DNA from: Bryobacterales bacterium
GTDB lineage: Bacteria > Acidobacteriota > Terriglobia > Bryobacterales > Bryobacteraceae
NCBI GenBank assembly: GCA_025456495.1
Contig: JALOKO010000078.1
Span: forward strand, 1-10,682
Direction: 5' to 3'
Length of the DNA: 10,682 nt
Below the pieces are notes generated by a model. The model was not told where the DNA came from, searched no databases, and saw only the letters and a list, made by a program, of their open reading frames with translations. The position numbers and the translations under genes were made by a program. Shown here one piece after another: positions 5,182 through 10,682 of the stretch (positions are counted from its first letter, which is position 1; every line of letters starts with the position of its first letter).

Positions 5182-6987
5182 TTACAGCTCAATGCCGATG
5201 GAGCGCATCAGCTCCAGGGCATTGCTGCGGGTTACCACGCCGTCGCGCATGCGGTAATCGAAGCGCATCCGACCGTCAACAATCTGGTCTTCAAAGTGGA
5301 CGTTGCGCGCGCTCTTGCCCAAAGCGTCGTCGATCTGGGTAAGCGCCAGATCGTGGGTGGTCACCAGCCCGAGGGCGCCGCGCTGCACCAACGAGCGCAG
5401 AATGGCCTGAGCGCCAATACGGCGGTCGTGGGAGTTCGTTCCGCTAAAGATCTCGTCCAGCAGAAACAAGGCAGGCGGCTGCATCAGAGCCAGGTCCAGG
5501 ATGTCGCGGATACGGCGAATTTCAGCGTAGAAGCGCGACTCACCCTCCAGCAGGTTGTCCGACACGCGGATGCTGGCTCCTAACTGGAAAGGGCTGAGGA
5601 CGAACTTCGCCGCACGCACCGGGGCGCCCGCTTTCGCCAGCACCAGGTTCATCCCCACTGCCCGCAAGAGGGTGCTCTTGCCGGACATGTTGGATCCGCT
5701 AACGATCCACATGGGCTGCCCGGTGTCCAGCCGAACGCTGTTGCGCACAACCGCTGCTTCGTCAATCAGGGGATGACCCACCTGGTGCGCTTCCAGCAGG
5801 GCGGGGCCATCGTGGAATGTGGGCCAGGCATCGGTGGGATGCTCAAAGGCGTATCGAGCCAGGCTGCAGAGGGCTTCCAGCTCGCCCACCGCCTGTAGCC
5901 AGCGGGGCAGTTCCGGCCCATGGGTGGTGCGCCAACGCTCAATCGCCATCGCGCAGTTGGTGCTCCACAGCAGCATCGGAGCGAGAATGCCGAATGCCTG
6001 GTTCAGACGCGAATCCAGCAACTGGCTGAGGCGGCTGAGCTGGCGGATGCGCTCTCCGGGACTGGCTCCGCTGGCCTCCAGTTGCGTTCGCAACTGACGC
6101 AACAGGGAGGCCTCGAAGCGCTGTGCTTCGAAGCGCCGCAGCACCAGCGACAGCACCTCCAGGTCGCGGGCAGCAAAGCCGACATGCTCTAGCACCGGCA
6201 GCACGCGCGGACGCAGTCGCATGGCGAAAAGGGTTTGCAGCGTGATGGCGATGGCGAGGGTGGAAAAGGGAAGGCCCAGCAGGAAGCAGCCAATGGCGGA
6301 GCCGATCAAGAGCGCGGGCAGCACCTTGGACAGCGTCCGCTCCCATCCCGCGAAGGATCGCGCGGGAGCCGCCACCCAGGCCTTCAGCGCATGCGGATGC
6401 ACGAGGGCACGGACGTCCGGACCCAGCATCGCCAAGTCTTCCCGCAGGGAATGGGCGCTGCAGAGCTCGCGCACGGCCTGCTGGCGGGCCAGCGAGTCGG
6501 CGGGCGAAGAGTGCTGCGTCAGCCACGCGGCAAGCTGGGTTTCGCCAGCGCTGGTGCGAGCGGAACACAGCAGCTCAAACAACGAACCGGGGCCGAACAG
6601 GTCAAGGTCATCCGCGTACAAATGGTGCGGATCGAGGAACTGCGCGCCAGCCACGCCCTTGCCCGCCCAGCGGTTCCGCAGGCGGTCCAGGCCATCGCTC
6701 CAGTATTGGGTGCGGCGACGCGCCTCCTCTACGCGACGCAGTTGGCGCTCGTGCATCACGATCGCAGCCACCAGCAGCAGCAGCGCCGCGGCCAGAAGGG
6801 CAAGGGACGCGCTGTAGTCACTCCACAGGGCGAATCCCGTCGCGCCCAGCAACAGCAGAAAGGCCAGCAGACGCGCGGTGGATAGCCGCTCCGCACGCGC
6901 CTCCATGAGAGCAGTCTGGTGCTGGCAGGCTTCCAGGCGCTGCTGGTAAACGGAAAGGGGTGAGGCGGTGGGGTTGGTGTCGGGCAT
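5182..6987 (-). CDS. Membrane-anchored MutS-family (domain V) ATPase
   Basis: From ATG 6987 the protein has 601 residues. The C-terminal third is a MutS-type ABC ATPase: P-loop GSNMSGKST (431-439), Walker B LFLLDEIFSGTN (508-519, Asp511/Glu512), and switch histidine in TTHDL (His545). The N-terminal parts differ from mismatch-repair MutS: there is no mismatch-binding domain with the Phe-x-Glu motif. Instead there are hydrophobic segments at about 38-56 and 60-78, then a soluble stretch, then two more at about 220-238 and 240-256. A lever-like helical region (about 270-345) leads into the ATPase. It therefore looks like an inner-membrane protein with cytoplasmic ATPase, related to uncharacterised MutS homologues; a role in mismatch repair is unlikely. 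An in-frame GTG at 7011 would add eight residues; neither start has a good ribosome site. galE follows on the same strand after 72 bp. Confidence 0.9.
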   Translation of the reverse strand: MPDTNPTASPLSVYQQRLEACQHQTALMEARAERLSTARLLAFLLLLGATGFALWSDYSASLALLAAALLLLVAAIVMHERQLRRVEEARRRTQYWSDGLDRLRNRWAGKGVAGAQFLDPHHLYADDLDLFGPGSLFELLCSARTSAGETQLAAWLTQHSSPADSLARQQAVRELCSAHSLREDLAMLGPDVRALVHPHALKAWVAAPARSFAGWERTLSKVLPALLIGSAIGCFLLGLPFSTLAIAITLQTLFAMRLRPRVLPVLEHVGFAARDLEVLSLVLRRFEAQRFEASLLRQLRTQLEASGASPGERIRQLSRLSQLLDSRLNQAFGILAPMLLWSTNCAMAIERWRTTHGPELPRWLQAVGELEALCSLARYAFEHPTDAWPTFHDGPALLEAHQVGHPLIDEAAVVRNSVRLDTGQPMWIVSGSNMSGKSTLLRAVGMNLVLAKAGAPVRAAKFVLSPFQLGASIRVSDNLLEGESRFYAEIRRIRDILDLALMQPPALFLLDEIFSGTNSHDRRIGAQAILRSLVQRGALGLVTTHDLALTQIDDALGKSARNVHFEDQIVDGRMRFDYRMRDGVVTRSNALELMRSIGIEL

Positions 6988-7011
6988 GCGCGGCGACGAG
7001 AGGGGCGCCAC

Positions 7012-7102
7012 TTCTTAGTGTACGTGCAGCCTGCATCGAGCCGCGTTCCCGACTGGTGGACTCGCATCCCGATTGCAGCCTTCCCGCTATGCTAGAAGCA
7101 GC
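7012..7102. promoter_or_regulatory. Divergent intergenic region between the MutS-like and AAA+ genes
   Basis: This roughly 100-bp gap must hold promoters in both directions. On the plus side TATGCTAGAAG (7088-7098) contains two overlapping -10-like hexamers (TATGCT 7088-7093; TG-n-TAGAAG 7090-7098) within 15 bases of the ATG at 7103, implying a very short or absent leader. On the minus side TACACT (7022-7017) is a possible -10 just before the GTG/ATG starts of the MutS-like gene. No convincing -35 element or operator was found. Confidence 0.4.
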
Positions 7103-7942
7103 ATGATCACTGAAATCGAAGGCGTTCCGCTGCACTTGGCGCACCCCGATGAACTGGATGCCCGCTGGGTGGGACAGGACGAGCCGTTACGGCAGTTGTT
7201 GGCCGCCTGGATGGTGGTGGATCCTCTGGATGTGCCCATGAATCCCCGGCTTGTGGGCAAGCCCGGCGTGGGGAAGACTACCCTGGCGTATGCCGCAGCC
7301 AAACGGCTGGCGCGCGATGTCTACATCCTGCAGGCCACGGTGGATACGCGGCCGGAGGATCTGCTGGTGACCCCCGTCATTGAGGGCGAAGGGAAGCTAC
7401 GCTACGTCGCGTCGCCCCTTGTTACAGCCATGCTGCGCGGCGCGGTCTGCATTCTGGACGAAGGCAACCGGATGAGCGAAAAAAGCTGGGCCAGTCTCGC
7501 CCCGCTGCTGGACAAGCGCCGCTATGTGGAATCCATTGTGGCCGGCATCAAGGTGAAGGCGCACCCCGATTTCCGCTTCGTCACCACCATGAACGATGAC
7601 GCCTCCACCTTTGATCTGCCCGAGTACATCCACAGCCGACTCCAACCGCAGATTCTGATCGACTTCCCTGAGCGCGACGAGGAGTTGCTGATTTTGCGCG
7701 AGAACCTGCCCTTCGCCGATGAGCAGGTTCTCGAATACGTCACCGATTTCCTGCAACGCGCCCATCAGCATGATGAGCGCTATAGCGCCCGCGATGGCGT
7801 TAACATTGGCCGCTACACGATGAAGCTGCGCAAGGTCCACGACCAAGGGGCATCGCGCGAGTGGCTGGTGGAGCAGGCCATCCTGCACATCCTGGGCGAT
7901 GAGGCGCTGCGCTACACGCTGCCCCTGCCCGATGCGTTTTAG
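7103..7942 (+). CDS. MoxR/AAA_5-type AAA+ ATPase
   Basis: A 279-residue single-domain AAA+ protein. Visible motifs: Walker A GKPGVGKT (52-59), Walker B AVCILDEGNR (114-123, Asp119/Glu120), sensor 1 VTTMND (160-165, Asn164), and an arginine-finger candidate Arg179 in IHSRL (176-180). The segment between Walker A and B (DTRPEDLLVTPVIEGEG) and the order of motifs match the MoxR/CbbQ/NorQ-like group, ATPases that remodel or activate a client protein, usually with a von Willebrand factor A protein encoded beside them. No such partner gene is present here, so the client is unknown. The ATG at 7103 is preferred; an in-frame TTG at 7073 would add ten residues but lies upstream of the likely -10. It is divergent from the membrane MutS-like ATPase and convergent with the secreted-protein gene. 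Confidence 0.88.
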   Translation: MITEIEGVPLHLAHPDELDARWVGQDEPLRQLLAAWMVVDPLDVPMNPRLVGKPGVGKTTLAYAAAKRLARDVYILQATVDTRPEDLLVTPVIEGEGKLRYVASPLVTAMLRGAVCILDEGNRMSEKSWASLAPLLDKRRYVESIVAGIKVKAHPDFRFVTTMNDDASTFDLPEYIHSRLQPQILIDFPERDEELLILRENLPFADEQVLEYVTDFLQRAHQHDERYSARDGVNIGRYTMKLRKVHDQGASREWLVEQAILHILGDEALRYTLPLPDAF

Positions 7943-7997
7943 ACGCCCGAGCGCATCCCAAACCGCATCCGCCACCAGCCACTCTCCGCCCGCGCCA

Positions 7998-8016
7998 GGA
8001 GGGCTATTGCCCCTCC
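7998..8016. terminator. Weak hairpin between convergent genes
   Basis: GGAGGG (7998-8003) can pair with CCCTCC (8011-8016) around a seven-base loop that includes the stop codon of the minus-strand gene. It lies where two convergent genes end. No T-tract flanks it, so a terminator role is tentative. Confidence 0.25.
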
Positions 8017-9356
8017 ACCTTCGGATAGCGCACCACGGCGAAGTTGGTCAGCCGCAACTGCGCTTCCGTCGTCGTCGCCAGCCGTCCCTGGAACTGCACC
8101 TGAAACGCGCTTGGGGGCACGGTGAGCGTGCCTGTGGTCACCTGCAGCGGACTCACCGCACCATGGCTCTGCATGGCGAACTGCCGCGTGACATCACCAA
8201 TCGACACCCTTGCCGTGCCGGTCGATGTACCATCGCCAGCGGCAAACGATCGCGTGAAAATCGACGTGCCGGCCCACAGAACCCGCACCTCGTAGGCATC
8301 TGGAACTGAGCCCGTGAGCGCCCAGTCAAACTGAATGTCCAACCGGTCCCCCGGAAACAGTAAGCTGCCCCCCAGCGTACAGGCGCCCAGATCCGCCAAC
8401 GTCAAGCTGTTGGTGGCCGTCCCCGCCTTGCTACACAACACCTGCGGCAGCAGCCCGCTTCCAGTAAATGGCGATCCCGTCGTCTGCAGCGTTCGGTAAT
8501 AGGCCACCAGCAGGTCCCCCTGCTGCGGAAAGGCCCCGGCTACAAACTGAATCGTTGACCCGGAGATGGCATAGTCCGCCCCCTGCCGCTGCAGAACGCC
8601 GTTACGAAACACCTGCAGGCTCTCCTGTGGAATGGGCGTGCCTGAAAGAGTGAATAACGGATTCGCGCCCGAAATCAACCCCTGCGGCACTTCGCCATCC
8701 ACCGCAAAGCTCGCGCTGTCCCCGCACGGTACCGCGCTGCCGTCCACCCGCACGCAATCGGTGGGGGACCCGGAAATCGCCTCCAGCGCCCCATCCGGAT
8801 TCACGAACACCGTGCGCGACGGAAAGAAGTTCGGACCCTTCACTGGCCGGTCCGCCAAGTCTTCTGATAAGTCAATGACGTCCTCCTGCGCAATCGGCAG
8901 CGCGACGCCCGTCCCTGTTCCCGGGTTTGCCGTAGGCGCCCGGTCCAGCCGCACACCGGCCACGCTTAGCGTGCTTCCGGAAAGCGGAACGTCCCAGAAC
9001 TCCGTGTATCGCACCCGTCCATGACTGAAGTAGCGTACCCGATAGAAGGCCGTGTACCCCAAGCCCACCGTCGGAGCCAGCGTCACGTCCAGCGCGCCGT
9101 TCACGACACGCACCAATTTCGATTGCGGCGCAATCGGCGCCTTGGGCGTCACAAAGCTCTGCCACTCAAACTGGATGTAGCCGTCGAACCGTTCGCCCCC
9201 CGCCAAGTACACCGTGTCTACAATCCGCGTCTGGTCCGGCTGCGCCCACAACCCTAACGACACCAGCGCCATTAGTGCCAGCAGCGCCATGTTCCTCAAC
9301 GCCGTTTGCCCCGCCCGTCCGGCCGCCCGGCCCAGGCTTTCGTGATTAGCCATCAT
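8004..9356 (-). CDS. Secreted beta-rich protein of unknown function
   Basis: A 450-residue protein with an N-terminal export signal: a basic n-region, hydrophobic core MALLALMALVSLGLWA (23-38), and likely cleavage after WAQ. The mature part is rich in Thr, Ser, Gly and Val with regular beta patterns. A first domain (about 42-138, starting RIVDTVYLAGGERFDGYIQFEW) resembles bacterial surface or tail-fibre-like beta domains. A segment near 240-290 (LQVFRNGVLQRQGADYAISGSTIQF through VAYYRTL) has the 'named-quantity, gap, value' strand pattern common in phage structural and adhesion proteins. Four cysteines (201, 211, 308, 326) fall in two pairs and may form disulfides. There is no anchor, sortase or autotransporter signal. 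Start: ATG 9356 or the adjacent ATG 9353, both after GGAGAG. I infer a periplasmic or extracellular structural role; no enzyme motif is seen. Confidence 0.75.
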   Translation of the reverse strand: MMANHESLGRAAGRAGQTALRNMALLALMALVSLGLWAQPDQTRIVDTVYLAGGERFDGYIQFEWQSFVTPKAPIAPQSKLVRVVNGALDVTLAPTVGLGYTAFYRVRYFSHGRVRYTEFWDVPLSGSTLSVAGVRLDRAPTANPGTGTGVALPIAQEDVIDLSEDLADRPVKGPNFFPSRTVFVNPDGALEAISGSPTDCVRVDGSAVPCGDSASFAVDGEVPQGLISGANPLFTLSGTPIPQESLQVFRNGVLQRQGADYAISGSTIQFVAGAFPQQGDLLVAYYRTLQTTGSPFTGSGLLPQVLCSKAGTATNSLTLADLGACTLGGSLLFPGDRLDIQFDWALTGSVPDAYEVRVLWAGTSIFTRSFAAGDGTSTGTARVSIGDVTRQFAMQSHGAVSPLQVTTGTLTVPPSAFQVQFQGRLATTTEAQLRLTNFAVVRYPKVEGQ

Positions 9357-9433
9357 CGTGCTCTCCGTATCCTCGGGCGCCTCGCTCCGTCGCTACAGGC
9401 CTGGCCGGGCCAGTCGGCGGCGCGGTGCGGGCG

Positions 9434-9506
9434 CGGTGAAAATCCAAATCACCCGGAATATACCCGCGCCGCGATGTTTCCACCTGGAAACCTTTCCCTC
9501 CTTTCC
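9434..9506. promoter_or_regulatory. Putative promoter/operator region of the secreted-protein gene
   Basis: The 241-bp gap between the divergent secreted-protein gene and truA is AT-richer than its surroundings. On the minus strand TATATT (9462-9457) is a good -10 with a predicted start near 9450 and a leader of about 95 bases. GGTGA (9435-9439) and TCACC (9449-9453) flank that start symmetrically. Just upstream, TTTCC/GGAAA blocks at 9477-9481, 9486-9490, 9493-9497 and 9502-9506 alternate and could form a regulator site. A plus-strand -10-like TATTGT (9546-9551) may serve truA, but no -35 is evident. Confidence 0.3.
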
Positions 9507-9597
9507 GGCTAAGCTACTGATTCCGCGTAGCGAATTTTTCTGCGATATTGTGTGATTAGCCCCCGGCGTCACACCCGCCCGGACGCAATTTCCCTTC

Positions 9598-10353
9598 ATG
9601 CGGCGGATCCGGTTCACCCTCAGCTACGATGGCAGCGCTTACTCGGGCTGGCAGGTCCAGCCCGGCCTCAGCACCGTTCAAGGGATTCTGGAAGCCGCCC
9701 TGTCCCGCATCGAGGGCCACCCGGTCAAGGTCCACGGTTCCGGTCGCACCGACGCTGGAGTGCATGCCCTCGCTCAGGTGGCTGCCTGTGACCTCTACAA
9801 CCCCATCCCGCCCGCGAATCTCCAGCGCGCCCTCAACCGGCTGCTGCCACCCGACATCCGCGTGATAGCCCTCACCGAGGCCAATCTCCAATTCCATCCC
9901 CGCCACCACGCCCTCGCCAAGACCTACCGCTACCGCATCCACCGGCAGCCCGTATGTCCGCCCTTTGATCGTCTGTACGTCTGGCAGCACCCTTTCCCCC
10001 TGGACGAAGCACGCATGGCCTTGGCGGCGGCACTCTTTGAAGGCACCCACGATTTCCGCGCCTTCACCGCAACGGACGACCGCTACACCCCGGACACCGA
10101 CATGCGCCGCACGGTCTTCCGCTCTCACCTCTTCCGCGACGGAGACCTGCTGATCTATGAAGTTCGAGGCAGTGGCTTCCTGAAGCACATGGTCCGCAAC
10201 CTCGCCGGCGCGCTGATTGAGCTAGGCTGCGGCAACCTCACCGAAGCCGATCTGAAGCAAATGCAACAGACGGGCATCCGGCACAAGGGCATCCGCACCC
10301 TCCCCCCGCAAGGTCTCTTCCTGGTTAGCGTGGAGTACGCCCCAGAGCCGTAA
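9598..10353 (+). CDS. truA: tRNA pseudouridine(38-40) synthase TruA
   Basis: A complete 251-residue TruA, the usual length. It isomerises uridines 38, 39 and 40 in the anticodon stem-loop of many tRNAs and works as a cytoplasmic homodimer without cofactor. The N-terminus has the family opening LSYDGSAYSGWQVQP (8-22), and the catalytic motif GSGRTDAGVHA (47-57) contains the nucleophile Asp52. Further conserved blocks are FHPRHHALAKTYRYRI (98-113), GTHDFRAFT (148-156) and the C-terminal GSGFLKHMVRNLAGALIELG (190-209), which forms part of the active-site cleft. The start is ATG 9598, in frame with the family N-terminus; no good ribosome site precedes it. It is the last intact gene before a repeat/IS remnant region, and there is no clear intrinsic terminator after its stop. 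Confidence 0.97.
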   Translation: MRRIRFTLSYDGSAYSGWQVQPGLSTVQGILEAALSRIEGHPVKVHGSGRTDAGVHALAQVAACDLYNPIPPANLQRALNRLLPPDIRVIALTEANLQFHPRHHALAKTYRYRIHRQPVCPPFDRLYVWQHPFPLDEARMALAAALFEGTHDFRAFTATDDRYTPDTDMRRTVFRSHLFRDGDLLIYEVRGSGFLKHMVRNLAGALIELGCGNLTEADLKQMQQTGIRHKGIRTLPPQGLFLVSVEYAPEP

Positions 10354-10384
10354 CCGTCGCCACGATTCCCAGCGCTCAATCCCC

Positions 10385-10485
10385 TTGCTTCGCCCTGTCC
10401 GGCTTTGCTGCGCCCTGTCCGGCTTTGCTGCGCCCTGTCCGGCTTTGCTGCGCTCTGTCCGGCTTTGCTGCGCTCTGTCCGGCTT
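10385..10485. repeat. 20-bp tandem repeat, about five copies
   Basis: The unit CGCCCTGTCCGGCTTTGCTG runs in perfect register at 10391, 10411 and 10431; copies at 10451 and 10471 have C to T at unit position 4, and the last is cut after 15 bases. A partial half-unit precedes the array at 10385-10389. There are no spacers, so it is not a CRISPR array. Because 20 is not a multiple of three, each copy shifts frame, so the array is not protein repeats. The shared C-to-T variant in adjacent copies indicates expansion by slippage or unequal recombination. It begins about 30 bp after the truA stop and ends against an IS3 orfA remnant. Confidence 0.95.
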
Positions 10486-10565
10486 ACCTCCTCGGCCGTC
10501 CGCCCCGCCTCCATCTGTCTCAACGCTCGGTGCATCTGCTCCGCGCTGTACCGGCTCTTCTTCAT
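10479..10565 (-). pseudogene. Truncated 5' end of IS3-family transposase orfA
   Basis: Reading the minus strand from ATG 10565, the first 28 or so residues are MKKSRYSAEQ then MHRALRQMEAGRTAEEVS. This closely matches the start of the helix-turn-helix OrfA of IS3-family elements (the typical opening is MKKSRFxEEQIIxxLKExEAG, recalled family knowledge). A strong ribosome site AGGGAGGGAG lies 5 bases upstream. After residue 28 the similarity stops exactly where the 20-bp repeat array begins, and the frame runs on as meaningless repeat-derived sequence and then antisense to truA. The rest of orfA and all of orfB are absent, so this is a dead fragment. Confidence 0.75.
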
Positions 10566-10630
10566 CGCCGCTCCCTCCCTTTCCTCAACTTTTCAAGTTT
10601 TGGCTGGTTGAGATTTGGGGAGCAGGTCAC
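10486..10630 (-). mobile_element. IS3-family element remnant (left end)
   Basis: This spans the orfA fragment and the leader upstream of it on the minus strand. A possible terminal inverted repeat reads TGACCTGCTCCCC on the minus strand (outer base near 10629), similar to the TGA-type ends of IS3 elements. Nested inverted repeats lie in the leader: CTCAAC (10584-10589) with GTTGAG (10607-10612), and AACTT (10587-10591) with AAGTT (10595-10599). The right end is not in the window, so the original boundaries and any target duplication cannot be established. The remaining 10631-10682 shows no gene. Confidence 0.5.
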
Positions 10631-10682
10631 ATCACCTATGCACCTGATCTCACGCTGGCGCTGACGACTTGGTCAACTGGTT

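Larger units (their letters stand above)
10354..10682. other. Gene-free downstream region
   Basis: This 329-bp stretch has no intact gene. In order it holds about 30 bp after the truA stop, the 20-bp repeat array, the orfA remnant, the nested inverted repeats of the IS leader, and about 50 bp of unassigned sequence to the window edge. No tRNA, rRNA or CRISPR structure was seen. Confidence 0.8.

Noticed and set aside
5939..6885. Frames on both strands within the MutS-like gene
   Set aside because: Overlap the membrane-anchored ATPase gene and have biased Arg/Ala composition typical of shadow frames.
5182..6987. Canonical mismatch-repair MutS
   Set aside because: Lacks the N-terminal mismatch-binding domain and its Phe-x-Glu motif, and has four hydrophobic segments instead.
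10354..10390. Intrinsic terminator after truA
   Set aside because: No stable GC stem followed by a T-tract was found.
10385..10485. Possible CRISPR array
   Set aside because: The 20-bp units are directly adjacent with no spacers and no cas genes are nearby.
10155..10565. 136-aa minus-strand frame combining an OrfA-like N-terminus with a long tail
   Set aside because: Only the first 28 or so residues resemble a protein family; the rest is out-of-register tandem repeat and then antisense of truA. Treated as a truncated IS fragment.

Overview
The window is a GC-rich chromosomal segment of about 10.7 kb, densely packed with genes. The best guess for the host is a member of the Acidobacteriota, probably near Bryobacterales/Solibacter. 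This is an inference from gene style: a Tat-exported DegT-family aminotransferase, a secreted lineage-type surface protein, and extended -10 promoters (TGnTAnnnT-like) placed almost on top of start codons. No rRNA or other taxonomic marker is present.

Layout. (1) 2-1314, plus strand: a pterin operon holding the 3' end of one 6-pyruvoyl-tetrahydropterin synthase (PTPS/QueD family) gene, a complete second PTPS-family gene that overlaps it by ATGA, and folE (GTP cyclohydrolase I) 9 bp later. GTP cyclohydrolase I makes the dihydroneopterin triphosphate that PTPS/QueD enzymes consume, so the three fit one pathway (tetrahydropterin or queuosine precursor). The complete PTPS paralog has lost the catalytic histidine of the Cys-Asp-His triad. 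(2) 1407-2675, plus strand: two unrecognised genes, a small soluble protein and a single-pass membrane protein, with a perfect 9-bp inverted repeat between them. (3) 2801-5109: a PLP-dependent DegT/DnrJ/EryC1/StrS aminotransferase with a twin-arginine signal, convergent with galE; the two stop codons overlap in a single CTAG. (4) 5182-7942: a membrane-anchored MutS-like ATPase (minus) divergent from a solitary MoxR/AAA_5-type AAA+ ATPase (plus). (5) 8004-9356, minus strand: a secreted beta-rich protein of unknown function. (6) 9598-10353, plus strand: truA. (7) 10354-10682: no intact gene. It holds a five-copy 20-bp tandem repeat abutting the truncated 5' end of an IS3-family transposase orfA, followed by a possible IS terminal end.

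No complete novel defence or biosynthetic system is evident. The points most worth a second look are the tandem PTPS pair with a degenerate active site, the exported sugar-type aminotransferase, the transmembrane MutS homologue, and the repeat/IS junction downstream of truA.
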